Of a stretch of 64,000 bases of DNA, positions 34,592-43,501 are shown piece by piece; positions within the stretch are counted from its first letter, which is position 1, and each line of letters starts with the position of its first letter. The translations under genes were made by a program, and so were the position numbers. This DNA comes from JAICLL01 sp035252155. Lineage in GTDB: Bacteria > Planctomycetota > Planctomycetia > Pirellulales > JAICIG01. Under the pieces are notes generated by a model that did no database searches, was not told where the DNA came from, and saw only the letters and a program-made list of their open reading frames with translations. Location of the stretch: positions 6,066 to 70,065 of the forward strand of contig DATFDL010000224.1 of NCBI GenBank assembly GCA_035252155.1. The letters are read 5' to 3'.

Positions 34592-35119
34592 GCACGATTC
34601 TTCCGATCAGTCGGCCCCTAGTTCTCGAGCCTCCAGCGCCCAGTCCCCAATCCCAAGCCTCCGTCCCCAGTCCCTCCGCTCCACGCCCCACGCCTCCCGC
34701 CCCACGGCTACCAATCCAGCCTGGGCCAGTTGCTGCACAGCGCGGTTTACCTCGGCGGCTTTTGGCTTCCCCGACCTCCGAATCGGGACCGCGTCGCCTC
34801 GTCATTTTGCATTTTACTTTTGCATTTTGCATTTCGGTCTTTGCAAATTTGCACTCACCGTGCGCGGCGAAGCGCGGAAAAACCACTTACGGCGATCTAC
34901 GAGAGAGGCCAGAGGTCGGAGGTCGGAGACCGGGGCAGGAGAAAAAAGCCAACGGGCTAACTAAAGGGTGCGCTGCCACCCCCTGACCCCCGACCTCTGA
35001 ATCCCCACCCATTTCCTCGGCCCTCACCCAGCCTCTCCCGGAGGGGGCTTTGCACCGCAACCTCGCCAAAAACGGAGGTTGTTGGGCAGCCGCCAAGGTT
35101 GTTGTGCAGTGACCTCGGC
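34592..35119. other. Gene-free stretch with text-like repeats
   Basis: It holds a C-rich tract of CCAGTCCCC-like phrases (34615-34735) similar to 33600-33725, and an AT-richer patch with repeated TTTTGCATTT (about 34800-34850). A REP-like palindrome lies at 35019-35048. No gene or RNA was recognised. Confidence 0.45.
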
Positions 35120-35413
35120 TCAATTCTCGTCGCCCCCATTCAAGGGCAGCACAAACTCAACACCGATTTCCATTTGATTCTGGAGCGCCAGCAGACCATT
35201 GGCGAACTGGCGAAGGTCTTTATCGACGTTGGGTCGCTGTCGTAGATCCTTGCCACAAATCGGGCAGATCAACGCTCCATTGACCAACCCAGAGACCGGC
35301 ACTTCGGCGTAGGCATCGCCACATTGCATGCACTTGATTCGCACTCGCTCCAATTCCTTGGCTGGAAACCGAATCAGCTTTTCCATGACCGTTCCCTTGG
35401 TTTTTCGCTTCAT
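35120..35413 (-). CDS. Small zinc-ribbon protein
   Basis: 97 residues, family not recognised. Two CxxC pairs (CMQCG and CPICG, about residues 29 and 50) form a likely zinc ribbon; the C-terminal part is helical and acidic. It follows the 122-residue gene upstream by 7 nt, so the two probably form an operon. No DNA-binding or catalytic motif beyond the zinc site. Confidence 0.6.
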   Translation of the reverse strand: MKRKTKGTVMEKLIRFPAKELERVRIKCMQCGDAYAEVPVSGLVNGALICPICGKDLRQRPNVDKDLRQFANGLLALQNQMEIGVEFVLPLNGGDEN

Positions 35414-35420
35414 TCGCCCC

Positions 35421-35789
35421 CTAGTTACTCTGCTGGCTCAATTGCTCCCGCAGATCGTCTTCGTCTTCGGCATTGCCGTGGAACATCATCCCCGGCTCGC
35501 TTATGCCGATCTTGTGAGCCAAGTAGCCCATCCTGAAAAACTGATCTGCAAAATCCGGGTTCTCTGGCTCGTCGGCATGCTCAACCTCTCGGCAGAACCA
35601 AAGCCGATCACGGTCATCTTTGAGCAAAAAGCAACCTTCCTCTTGAACTTCGGCTTCTGAGCCAGCCCTGAAACAGCAACGGTAAAGCGGCATGTCATTT
35701 CTCCGCTGGAGAATGGTTGTGGTTGGCTCGCCGTTGATGGATCGAACCTCGACGGCGAAGTATCGCTTGATGATAGGGCTGGTCTGCAT
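35421..35789 (-). CDS. Hypothetical protein
   Basis: 122 residues, not recognised; no signal peptide or membrane helix. The sequence is mixed alpha/beta with an acidic tail (AEDEDDLREQLSQQ). It sits between the zinc-ribbon gene (7 nt downstream) and the ars operon (30 nt upstream), all on the minus strand, so it may be read through from the arsenic operon. Confidence 0.5.
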   Translation of the reverse strand: MQTSPIIKRYFAVEVRSINGEPTTTILQRRNDMPLYRCCFRAGSEAEVQEEGCFLLKDDRDRLWFCREVEHADEPENPDFADQFFRMGYLAHKIGISEPGMMFHGNAEDEDDLREQLSQQSN

Positions 35790-35819
35790 GATTTAGAAGA
35801 GTGTGCGGCAGCCGTTTTT

Positions 35820-36899
35820 TCATTCGGCAGATGGCACAGCGGATCGACCGACCGACCAGCCAAAATACCGCCGCTGGAAGTAGAGCGAAACGCTTACCAA
35901 TCCAATCAAGACCGGCACTTCCACCAGTGGACCAATCACTGCGGCAAACGCTTCGCCCGAATTGATCCCAAACACGGCGACAGCAACGGCGATAGCTAAC
36001 TCAAAGTTGTTGCTGGCTGCCGTGAAAGAGACCGTCGCCGATTTGGAGTAGTCAGCACCGATCAACCGACCCATCCAAAAGCTGACCAAGAACATCACGA
36101 CAAAGTAGATCAGCAACGGCACTGCGATGCGGATCACGTCGAAGGGAATCTGCACGATCAAGCTTCCCTTCAAGCTGAACATGACGAGGATTGTGAACAA
36201 GAGCGAGACCAAAGTAATGGGGCTGATTGCAGGGATGAAGCGGCGATCGTACCATTCCTTGCCTTTCAGCCTGAGCAGCACGAAGCGAGAGATGATGCCT
36301 GCCAAGAAGGGGATGCCCAGGTAGATGAGAACGCTTTGAGCGATTTCAGCCATGCTGACTTGCACGACGCTGCCTGAAACGCCGAACAACGGCGGCAGTA
36401 CGGTGATAAAGAACCAAGCGTAGGCGCTGTAAAAGAGGACTTGGAAAACGCTGTTGAACGCCACCAGCCCCGCAGCGTATTCGCTGTCCCCCTTGGCTAG
36501 CTCGTTCCAGACAATGACCATCGCAATGCACCGAGCCAAGCCAATCATTATCAGCCCGACCATGTAGTCGGGCTGCTCTTGGAGGAACAGAAGCGCCAAA
36601 CCGAACATGAGCACTGGACCGATGAGCCAGTTCTGGACGAGCGATAACCCGAGAATCTTCCAGTCCCGAAACACCTCGCCCATTTCCTCGTAGCGGACTT
36701 TCGCCAGCGGCGGGTACATCATCAGAATCAAGCCGATGGCAATAAGCACGTTCGTCGTGCCGATCTGAAACTGGTTGATGATCGTCTCGACGCTCGGAAT
36801 AAAATGCCCGATAGCAACTCCCGCAGCCATCGCCAAAAATATCCAGAGCGTCAGATACCGATCTAAGAACGCCAAGCGTTTTGTAGTTCCGTTACTCAT
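35820..36899 (-). CDS. acr3: ACR3-family arsenite efflux transporter
   Basis: 359 residues with about ten hydrophobic helices. It opens LAFLDRYLTLWIFLAMAAGVAIGHFIP, the standard ACR3 beginning, and carries GLARCIAMVIVWNELAKGD, which contains the conserved Cys of the transport site. It exports arsenite across the inner membrane by proton exchange. Its start overlaps the end of arsC by 8 nt; with arsR upstream it completes a three-gene arsenic resistance operon. Confidence 0.95.
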   Translation of the reverse strand: MSNGTTKRLAFLDRYLTLWIFLAMAAGVAIGHFIPSVETIINQFQIGTTNVLIAIGLILMMYPPLAKVRYEEMGEVFRDWKILGLSLVQNWLIGPVLMFGLALLFLQEQPDYMVGLIMIGLARCIAMVIVWNELAKGDSEYAAGLVAFNSVFQVLFYSAYAWFFITVLPPLFGVSGSVVQVSMAEIAQSVLIYLGIPFLAGIISRFVLLRLKGKEWYDRRFIPAISPITLVSLLFTILVMFSLKGSLIVQIPFDVIRIAVPLLIYFVVMFLVSFWMGRLIGADYSKSATVSFTAASNNFELAIAVAVAVFGINSGEAFAAVIGPLVEVPVLIGLVSVSLYFQRRYFGWSVGRSAVPSAE

Positions 36900-37329
36900 T
36901 TGTTTTCCTTTCTAGGTTGTCGGGCAGATGCTCGACGAATGTTTTGATTTCATCCCGGATTCGGCGGTAATGGTTCAGAGCTTCTTCATCCGTTTTGGCG
37001 TCTCTCGCTAGCCGTGGCGGGTCATCGAAGCCGACGTGAACGATTCGAGCGCCGGGCAAGACAGGGCAGCTTTCGTGGGCGTGATCGCAAACGGTTACGA
37101 CATAATCGAAGGTAATGTCTGCTAGTTCATCCACGTGCTTTGAGTGCTGGTTTGAGATGTCTATGCCGGACTCAGCCATAACTTGGATGGCTCGCTCGTT
37201 CATGCCATGAGGATCGACACCCGCCGAGTACGCCTCGATGCAATCAGCCTTGAGTGCCTTTGCCCAACCCTCAGCCATCTGGCTTCGGCAGGAATTTCCG
37301 GTGCATAAAAAGAGGATTCTTGTTTTCAT
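36892..37329 (-). CDS. arsC: Arsenate reductase, thioredoxin-coupled LMW-phosphatase type
   Basis: 145 residues. The P-loop LFLCTGNSCRSQMAEGW contains the nucleophilic Cys, and the redox cysteine follows in TVCDHAHESCPVLPG. It reduces arsenate to arsenite, regenerated by thioredoxin. The downstream acr3 start overlaps by 8 nt. A palindrome related to the arsR operator abuts the start codon (37328-37345). Confidence 0.95.
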   Translation of the reverse strand: MKTRILFLCTGNSCRSQMAEGWAKALKADCIEAYSAGVDPHGMNERAIQVMAESGIDISNQHSKHVDELADITFDYVVTVCDHAHESCPVLPGARIVHVGFDDPPRLARDAKTDEEALNHYRRIRDEIKTFVEHLPDNLERKTNE

Positions 37330-37360
37330 ATTTGCTTAGGCGAATGTTCGTTTGACGAAT
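37328..37360 (-). promoter_or_regulatory. ArsR-type operators before arsC
   Basis: ATATTTGCTTAGGCGAAT (37328-37345) differs at three positions from the arsR-proximal palindrome and likewise touches the ATG. A second half-palindromic copy TTCGTTTGACGAA follows at 37347-37359. Both fit dimeric ArsR binding. Confidence 0.65.
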
Positions 37361-37385
37361 AGAATGTCCTTGGTCGCAGTAGGGT

Positions 37386-37742
37386 TTAGTCGCAGCAACC
37401 AGTTTTGCCGCAGAGCTTCAGTTTCTCGGCGTCTCGACTAAACTGAGGCAAGTCCTCATCGCAGGCTGCCAAACAATCGAGCAGCTTGGATCGCAGAGGC
37501 GACGGATTGCTTGCCAAGCGGTAATACGCCCAGTGCCCCTCTTTGCGTGCCTGCACCAGACCCGCTCGTCGCAGGTAAGCCAAATGGCGTGAGACCTTCG
37601 GTTGTGGCACATTCAGGACAGCGACCAGATCGCAAACACAAACCTCGCCGCTTCGCAGCAGATTGAGGATGCGCAACCGAGTGCGGTCAGCCATCGCTCT
37701 AAAGACCAACTCGACGGGTCGCTGTTTTGCCTTCGTTTTCAT
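37386..37742 (-). CDS. arsR: ArsR-family arsenic-responsive repressor
   Basis: 118 residues of winged helix. The metal-sensing helix contains GEVCVCDLV (ELCVCDL-type arsenite site) and the recognition helix is PQPKVSRHLAYLRRAGL. A Cys-rich tail (CGKTGCCD) may add a metal ligand. It represses its own operon until arsenite binds. The start lies directly on a perfect palindrome at 37743-37758. Confidence 0.95.
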   Translation of the reverse strand: MKTKAKQRPVELVFRAMADRTRLRILNLLRSGEVCVCDLVAVLNVPQPKVSRHLAYLRRAGLVQARKEGHWAYYRLASNPSPLRSKLLDCLAACDEDLPQFSRDAEKLKLCGKTGCCD

Positions 37743-37758
37743 ATTCGTTTAGACGAAT
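37743..37758 (-). promoter_or_regulatory. ArsR operator, perfect palindrome
   Basis: ATTCGTTTAGACGAAT (arms ATTCG/CGAAT) lies immediately upstream of the arsR start codon. The related copies before arsC support its role as the ArsR-binding site. Confidence 0.72.
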
Positions 37759-37781
37759 GTTAGCAGAACCGACAGAACCCG

Positions 37782-39047
37782 TCAACCATCTGACGAAAAT
37801 GTTTGCGGAGCTTCAGACTCCTTCTCGTGAAAGAATTCGGGCTCGATGCCCAATTCATACATTTCCTGTATCAAGACACAGATGTTGTGGCATAGCAGCT
37901 TGCACAGAACCTCGTTCACCATCGCCACGTCGGTCTTGCTCCGAATGTGGTCACGGAACTTGGTCTTAATCATCATGAAGGTGCTCTCAACATTGCTCCG
38001 CTGATGGTAATGCTTAAGAAACTCCTCTCGCTTAAACTTAAAGTAATGATACATCTTTGCCCATAGACCACCGCCTTTTCCCGTGTGAATCGCCTTGAAG
38101 CAGATGTAGGGCACTGCTCCATAAGCGGCGACCGTGTTCGTGTTCTTAATGCTGGCATAGCCCTTGTCTGCGCAAACTTCCTCCATCGTAAAGTTCTCGG
38201 CGGTTGTTTTAACCAGATCGGGCAACAACTTGGTGTCGCTGGCATCCTTGTCCCGGATCTCGACCGCCGTTACAACATTTGTTTTGACGCCGCACATGAT
38301 ATGGACCTTCACCCACTCATGCTGGCGGCGCTCGACCCCGTTCCGGTGATCGAGCCACTTAATGAACCTTGAAGTCGTGAAGCCAGTGCTGTCGGCAGCG
38401 AACACCGTCTCGACTTCCTTAAGTGGCAGGCTCGCCATGACGATCAAATCCCGCAGAACTGGCGTGATTTCAGGGTTTTGCAGATAGTTAAAGATCGAGT
38501 TGAAGTGGGGCACTCGGCTGATATAGCCTTTCTCTTTGGCTTCCCGCAGGTCGGTCATAAAGCGCCGACCACTGACCGTGCTGTAAATCTTAAATGTTGC
38601 AGCGAAGATGGCATCACCGAGCGGCAAGAACGGTCGCCCGCCCTTGGGCTGCTCCCGCTTGGGTTCATCAATCGTCCCGCATAGATCCGCCAGAAGTTGT
38701 TGGAACTTGGCTTTCTCGTTGGTTTGGGCAGCATTATATGCCCTCCAAACTTGCGGATAGGTCTTGCGTTCCTTGATCTCGACCGAGTTCGTCACGATCT
38801 CGCTCCCATCCGGGCTTTTTTCCCGCTTGATGAGGAACTCGACGGCGAAGATGTGCTTGCACTTACCGCCCCGAGTCTCGTGGTCTGGACAGGTGCAATG
38901 TGGGTTGCTGGGGTCGGGGCAGACTGTATACCTGCCCTTGCCCGATTGCGACGGGACGAGGTAAACGCCGCCCTTCTGCTCAATCCTGCACATCGCAGCG
39001 ATGCGGAGTCCCCGTTGTTCCCGAACGTCCAGATTGGCTGTTTCCAT
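37782..39047 (-). mobile_element. DDE transposase with N-terminal SWIM zinc finger
   Basis: 421 residues. The N-terminus has a SWIM zinc finger (CTCPDHETRGGKCKHIFAVEF). The transposase core carries the DDE residues in FAADSTGFTTSRF, EVCADKGYAS and the Glu of RSNVESTFMMIK, as in IS4/IS5-type enzymes. Codon use is less GC-rich than in surrounding genes, a sign of recent arrival. A 7-bp-arm palindrome 17 nt upstream may be its operator. I could not find convincing terminal inverted repeats, so the element boundaries are open. Confidence 0.85.
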
Positions 39048-39064
39048 TGGGTTGAACCTCTTAC

Positions 39065-39085
39065 CTTGTAGTATATACCTACAAG
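39065..39085. promoter_or_regulatory. Palindrome upstream of the transposase
   Basis: CTTGTAG-TATATAC-CTACAAG lies 17 nt before the transposase start. The phrase AGTAATATAC occurs beside it and again near 39152, before the zinc-ribbon gene on the other strand. Probably an operator or promoter element. Confidence 0.5.
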
Positions 39086-39169
39086 TAATATACGGCTCGG
39101 TTTACCCAGTGTAAAGCACTTCGACGGTTTTACTGGACGGAATATGCCGCCAGTAATATACTGTGAGGT

Positions 39170-39322
39170 ATGGCGAAAAAGATCCAACTCTGGGGCTGGT
39201 CGTGCCTCCGCTGTGGGCATACATGGCTGCCTCGTAACAAGGACGAACAGCCGAGGGTCTGCCCAAAATGCAAGAGTCCCTACTGGGATCGCCCCAGAGA
39301 GTCGGAGAAGCGCAAAGATTGA
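39170..39322 (+). CDS. 50-residue zinc-ribbon protein
   Basis: MAKKIQLWGWSCLRCGHTW at the start, then CPKCKSPYWDRPRE: two CxxC pairs 19 residues apart form a classic small zinc ribbon. The same short family occurs widely in bacteria and archaea, usually beside toxin-antitoxin or mobile genes, and may be a transcription or nucleic-acid-binding accessory. GAGG lies 2 nt before the ATG. It is divergent from the transposase. Confidence 0.8.
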   Translation: MAKKIQLWGWSCLRCGHTWLPRNKDEQPRVCPKCKSPYWDRPRESEKRKD

Positions 39323-39438
39323 TGGCGCAAACCTTTGGCTATCAATGGCTTGCGACAGGCACAAAAATTCCGGTGCGGCTCGTTGACTTTGTCGAGCCAG
39401 TCGTCTAAGTTAACCCATAGTTGATTGCTCAAAAGACG

Positions 39439-39511
39439 TTGCGGGGGAGGGAATTGAACCCTCATTCGACGCTTTAAAGGCGTTCGTCCTACCCAATTAG
39501 ACGACCCCGCA
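39439..39511 (-). tRNA. tRNA with UUA anticodon (ochre-suppressor type)
   Basis: Minus-strand cloverleaf: acceptor TGCGGGG/CCCCGCA (T1-A72), D arm GTCT/GGAC, anticodon arm AACGC-CTTTAAA-GCGTC (one A-C mismatch at 27-43), variable GAAT, T arm GAGGG-TTCAATT-CCCTC, discriminator A. Loop positions 34-36 are TTA, which pairs with codon UAA and by wobble UAG. Apart from the outer anticodon pair the structure is canonical, so it is likely expressed. The D arm resembles Gln/Glu tRNAs; the acceptor resembles the initiator's. Confidence 0.82.
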
Positions 39512-39610
39512 AGCCTTTTGAAAAAACAGCAACCAGAGCCGGGGAAGCGCACAGCGACCCCGCAGGCAAAATGCCTGACTTTGCCAGAGCGCTCCGGTGG
39601 CTAAGGCAAA

Positions 39611-39652
39611 GGCTCGGTGGGATTTCCAAGGTCCGTCTACCGAGCCTTTTTT
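39611..39652 (+). terminator. Rho-independent terminator
   Basis: GGCTCGGT (39611-39618) pairs with ACCGAGCC (39639-39646), loop about 20 nt, then TTTTTT. It reads on the plus strand; with AAA before the stem it could work weakly for the convergent gene too. Confidence 0.75.
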
Positions 39653-39658
39653 ATGCGC

Positions 39659-40030
39659 TCATTTTCGTTTTGAGTAGATCGTCGCTCTCCTCCCTTTGCC
39701 GAGTTCGACCATAGTAATCGTGCCCTCGCTGGACAGCTTCTTCAAGTGCCCCGATAGCGCCGGTTGATCGACTTCGCCGCCGTGCTCCTCGATGAACTTC
39801 TGCACCTCCCTGATGGTGAAGTGCTCGTCGCTGGGGAGCTTGGCGATGGCCTGCATGACCATATCCCGCCAGCCACGTATCACGCCTTGGGCACTGGCGT
39901 GCCCGTTAATCATTTGTGGCGGGGGCATGTTCTTGTTGAACAGCGCCCAAGTAGTATCGAGAGCCTCGATCTTACGCTGGCTTTCTTCTTCGATGACTTG
40001 TCGGGCCTTCAAATAATCCTGCCGGGTCAT
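39659..40030 (-). CDS. Hypothetical winged-helix-like protein
   Basis: 123 residues from the ATG at 40030; a TTG at 40066 is possible. The C-terminal half (FTIREVQKFIEEHGGEVDQPALSGHLKKLSSEGTITMVELGKG) looks like a winged helix with a beta wing. The N-terminal half is helical (ARQVIEEESQRKIEALDTTW). Not recognised as a known family; probably a small DNA-binding regulator or antitoxin-like protein in the accessory region. Confidence 0.55.
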   Translation of the reverse strand: MTRQDYLKARQVIEEESQRKIEALDTTWALFNKNMPPPQMINGHASAQGVIRGWRDMVMQAIAKLPSDEHFTIREVQKFIEEHGGEVDQPALSGHLKKLSSEGTITMVELGKGRRATIYSKRK

Positions 40031-40595
40031 ATTGGCATGATAGGACTTATGCCGACGAGCCGTCAAGTAGCCCCAGAAGAATTTTCTTGGGAGGTAGTTG
40101 TGGGGCAGAATACTAGCTTATTGGGCAGGACGAGGTTGCTGTGCAAAGCCCCCGGAGGGAGAGGAGACGAGGCGAAGGGGCGACACGGCGACACGGCGAG
40201 GGGGCGACAAGGCGATGCTCCCTGACTGCCGAATCCTGAATGCCGAATCCTTGAACCAGCGCTTGCGTAAGCGGTGATTGATATTTTGCAAGGTCGCCCT
40301 AAACGTGCATGGTGCAGCAGCTTGCGAGTGCAGAGCAGCCGCGGGTGGCCCTGTTCTTCGCAAGCAAATCGATGCGGCCGGGCACGATGAACGAAATCGG
40401 AGTGACAGCCGCAACGCAATCGCAGTGCGATTGGCTCATCGCTTGACCGGCCGGTGGTCGCGGCATCTATTAACGCTTGTTGACGCGCCGATCATGCGAT
40501 CGTGACTAAGTGCCTAACCGACAACCGGCAGGCAGTCCTGACGCCCGCACCAGAACGCCGGTTCTCGAATAGGCTCGAAGTATGAGGAGCTCAAA
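40031..40595. other. Gene-free spacer
   Basis: About 565 nt without a convincing gene. It contains a REP-like palindrome (40144-40165) and a low-complexity run of GGCGACACGGCGACA phrases (40175-40215). Nothing else could be recognised. Confidence 0.4.
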
Positions 40596-41987
40596 TTGAA
40601 ATTCAGCCGGCGGAATCTGATCGAGATCGGCTTCTCCTCGGCGTTGGGAGCGGCAATGACTACCTGGCCGCAACGAGCTGGCGCCGCTACGGAGCAGGTG
40701 GGCGTGGCCGGTCCGCCACCGCCGCGGGCCAAGTCGGTGCTGTTTCTGTTCCTCTTCGGCGGTCCTAGCCATCTCGACACATTTGATCCGAAACCCCATG
40801 CGCCCGACGAAGTCCGCGGGGAATTTCAGACCATTGCCACCGCGATCAGCGGCTTGCGGATCTGCGAACATCTGCCGTTGTTCGCCCAGCGCATGAACCG
40901 CTGGGCACTGGTTCGCTCGATGACCTGCAACCCGAGTTTTGGCGACCACCGGCTGGCGGTCCACGGCCTTTTGGGTGGCATCGACGAGCTGCCCGCCGGC
41001 GCAGGACTGGCCGCCTCGCGGCGCGATTGGCCCTCGTGGTGTGCGGGCGTCGAGTATGCGCGGGGCGGAGGCGATACCTTTCCCGCCAGCGTCATGCTGC
41101 CTGGCGAAGTGGTCGATCCGGGCACGGGTCTCTATCCGGGACAAAACGGCGGGTTGCTCGGCTCGCAATGCGATCCTTATCAGGTTCGCGATAACCCGGC
41201 TGATCCCAAATACCTGGTCGATGCGAGCCTGCGGATGCCGCCCGGGATTACGATCGAACGTTTGGCGTCGAAACACGCCCTGTTGGTCGATCTCGAACGG
41301 CAACAAACCCGCTTAGGGGCCGCGGACGCCGGCTCGTACGATGACCGTCGCCGCGAAGCATTCCGAGTGTTGACCAGTGGGCGATTGTCACAGGCACTCG
41401 ATGTGGCGCAGGAACCGCAAGCGGTCCGCGACCGCTATGGCCGGCACATGTTCGGTCAGTCGATGCTCATGGCGCGGCGGCTCATCGAGGCCGGCGTGCC
41501 GATCGTGCAGGCCAATGTCAGCTATCAAGCCCTTTGGGACACGCATTACAACAATTTCGTCGCTTTACGCGACCTGTTGCCGCACCTCGACCGCGCGGTA
41601 TCGAATTTGACCGACGATATGCAAGCCAGCGGCCTGCTCGATGAAACGCTGATTGTGATGATGGGCGAGTTCGGTCGCACGCCCAAACTGGCGATGCCCA
41701 ACGGCTCGGTCCCCTACTTTACCAGCCCGGGCCGCGATCACTGGATGACATGCTTCTTTGGCCTCTTTGCCGGGGCAGGGGTGCGCGGCGGCCAGGTTAT
41801 CGGTCGGTCGGATGCGATCGGCGCCCACCCGGTGACGCGGTGCTACAGGCATTCCGACGTTGCCGCTACCGTCTACTCAGCATTGGGAATCGATCCGGCG
41901 ATGGAAATTCACGATGCACTCGGGCGCCCTTTGCGGCTCAACAGCGGCCAGGCGATCGAGGCGTTGTACACCGGCCACGAGGCATGA
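40596..41987 (+). CDS. DUF1501 protein
   Basis: 463 residues starting at a TTG (40596), chosen because GAGGAG lies six bases upstream. The twin-arginine signal follows directly (KFSRRNLIEIGFSSALG). Hallmark LFLFLFGGPSHLDTFDPKP, and C-terminal MMGEFGRTPKLAMPNGS and GRDHWMTCFFGLFAG with the metal-site-like Asp-His. It is the first gene of a plus-strand operon with a PQQ-type propeller 39 nt downstream. This is the variant that pairs with a propeller rather than DUF1553. Confidence 0.93.
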   Translation: MKFSRRNLIEIGFSSALGAAMTTWPQRAGAATEQVGVAGPPPPRAKSVLFLFLFGGPSHLDTFDPKPHAPDEVRGEFQTIATAISGLRICEHLPLFAQRMNRWALVRSMTCNPSFGDHRLAVHGLLGGIDELPAGAGLAASRRDWPSWCAGVEYARGGGDTFPASVMLPGEVVDPGTGLYPGQNGGLLGSQCDPYQVRDNPADPKYLVDASLRMPPGITIERLASKHALLVDLERQQTRLGAADAGSYDDRRREAFRVLTSGRLSQALDVAQEPQAVRDRYGRHMFGQSMLMARRLIEAGVPIVQANVSYQALWDTHYNNFVALRDLLPHLDRAVSNLTDDMQASGLLDETLIVMMGEFGRTPKLAMPNGSVPYFTSPGRDHWMTCFFGLFAGAGVRGGQVIGRSDAIGAHPVTRCYRHSDVAATVYSALGIDPAMEIHDALGRPLRLNSGQAIEALYTGHEA

Positions 41988-42026
41988 GGTAGCAGGAACG
42001 CTTGTCAACGAGCGGAGGATCTTGCT

Positions 42027-43439
42027 TTGAGACGCGAATCACTGCCAGCGGCCCTGCTGCTCGTCGCGATCTGGGCCTTGCCGATTCGCGCGGAAGAAAG
42101 CAAGGAGGTGAATCAACCGCCACGGACGACCGGCAAGGCGGAGCAATCCAATCGATGGCCGCAGTTTCGCGGCCCCAACGCGCGGGGCGTTGGCGAAGGT
42201 ACGAATCTGCCCGATCGCTGGTCGGCGGTGGAAAACGTGGCCTGGAAACGCGACATTCCCGGCCGGGGCTGGTCGTCTCCGATCGTCTGGGGAAGCCGCG
42301 TGTTCTTGACGACGGTCATCAATACGGGCGAGTCGGAAGAACCGACCAAAGGACTCTACCTCGGCGGCGAGCGACTGATCCCGCCGACGTCGGTCCATCG
42401 TTGGATGGTGTATTGCCTCGATCTCGATTCGGGAAATGTTGTCTGGGAGCGGCAAGTCCATCAAGGGGAACCGGCGACGGCCATCCACATTAAAAACAGC
42501 TACGCCTCGGAGACGCCCGTAACCGACGGTGAGCGAGTCTACTGTTACTTCGGCAATCTGGGCATTGTCGCCTTCGACTTCGACGGTCGGGAAGTCTGGA
42601 AGGTCGCCCTACCGCCGCATGCGACCCGTTTTGGCTGGGGAATGGCGGCGTCGCCGGTGCTGTACCGCGATCGGATTTACCTGGTCAATGACAACGAAGA
42701 GGATTCCTATCTGCTCGCCTTGGATGCCAAGACCAGCAACGAAGTCTGGCGAATCGCCCGTGACGAAAAAAGCAACTGGGCCACGCCGTTTGTTTGGGAG
42801 AACAGCGGACGCACGGAGATCGTTACACCGGGCACGGGCCTCGTGCGGTCTTATGATCTGGGCGGCAACTTGCTCTGGTCGATGAAAGGCATGTCGAGCA
42901 TCACCATCGCGACGCCATATCAGCACGAACGCTTGCTCATGGTCAGCTCCGGTTACGTCAATGACCTCTTCCGGCCGATCTACGCCATTCGGCCCGGAGC
43001 CGACGGCGACATCTCGTTGCTGCCCGGGCAGACGTCGAACGATTTCATCGCCTGGTGCAATCCCACGGCCGGTCCCTATAACCCGACCACGCTGGTTTAT
43101 GATGACCGAATGTACGTCCTCCACGATCGCGGATTCCTCGCCTGCTTCGATCCTCGCAACGGCGAAGAGATCTATGGCATGCAACGGCTGCCGAATGGCC
43201 GAGGGTTTACGTCATCGCCCTGGGCCTACGATGGTAAGGTATTCTGCATCAACGAAGATGGCGTGACGTTCGTGCTCAAAGCCGGCGATGAGTTCGAGCT
43301 GCTGCACACGAATACGTTGGCCGACGACGACATGGCGATGGCGACTCCGGCCATGGTTGGAGACCGGCTGTTGATTCGGACGTCGGCGCGGCTCTACTGC
43401 ATTAGCAAAGCCGCGAAGCTCAGCCGTCGGCGACGATGA
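42027..43439 (+). CDS. PQQ-type beta-propeller protein, secreted
   Basis: 470 residues with a TTG start (42027) behind GGAGG. A signal peptide ends near IRAEES. The mature part opens with WPQFRGPNARGVG, the standard start of planctomycete PQQ-like propellers. Blades follow, such as VYCLDLDSGNVVWERQV, IVAFDFDGREVWKV and LLALDAKTSNEVWRI. It may bind a quinone cofactor or serve only as a scaffold. Operon with the DUF1501 and SGNH genes. Confidence 0.88.
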   Translation: MRRESLPAALLLVAIWALPIRAEESKEVNQPPRTTGKAEQSNRWPQFRGPNARGVGEGTNLPDRWSAVENVAWKRDIPGRGWSSPIVWGSRVFLTTVINTGESEEPTKGLYLGGERLIPPTSVHRWMVYCLDLDSGNVVWERQVHQGEPATAIHIKNSYASETPVTDGERVYCYFGNLGIVAFDFDGREVWKVALPPHATRFGWGMAASPVLYRDRIYLVNDNEEDSYLLALDAKTSNEVWRIARDEKSNWATPFVWENSGRTEIVTPGTGLVRSYDLGGNLLWSMKGMSSITIATPYQHERLLMVSSGYVNDLFRPIYAIRPGADGDISLLPGQTSNDFIAWCNPTAGPYNPTTLVYDDRMYVLHDRGFLACFDPRNGEEIYGMQRLPNGRGFTSSPWAYDGKVFCINEDGVTFVLKAGDEFELLHTNTLADDDMAMATPAMVGDRLLIRTSARLYCISKAAKLSRRRR

Positions 43440-43501
43440 GGGCTGCGAGACCCAGTCGTGATTGTTCGGCAGTAGTTCTAACCAGCAGGAGAAAAAAACC
43501 A

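Noticed and set aside
39439..39511. The UUA tRNA as selenocysteine tRNA
   Set aside because: tRNA-Sec has a UCA anticodon, a long variable arm and about 95 nt; this one is 73 nt with UUA.
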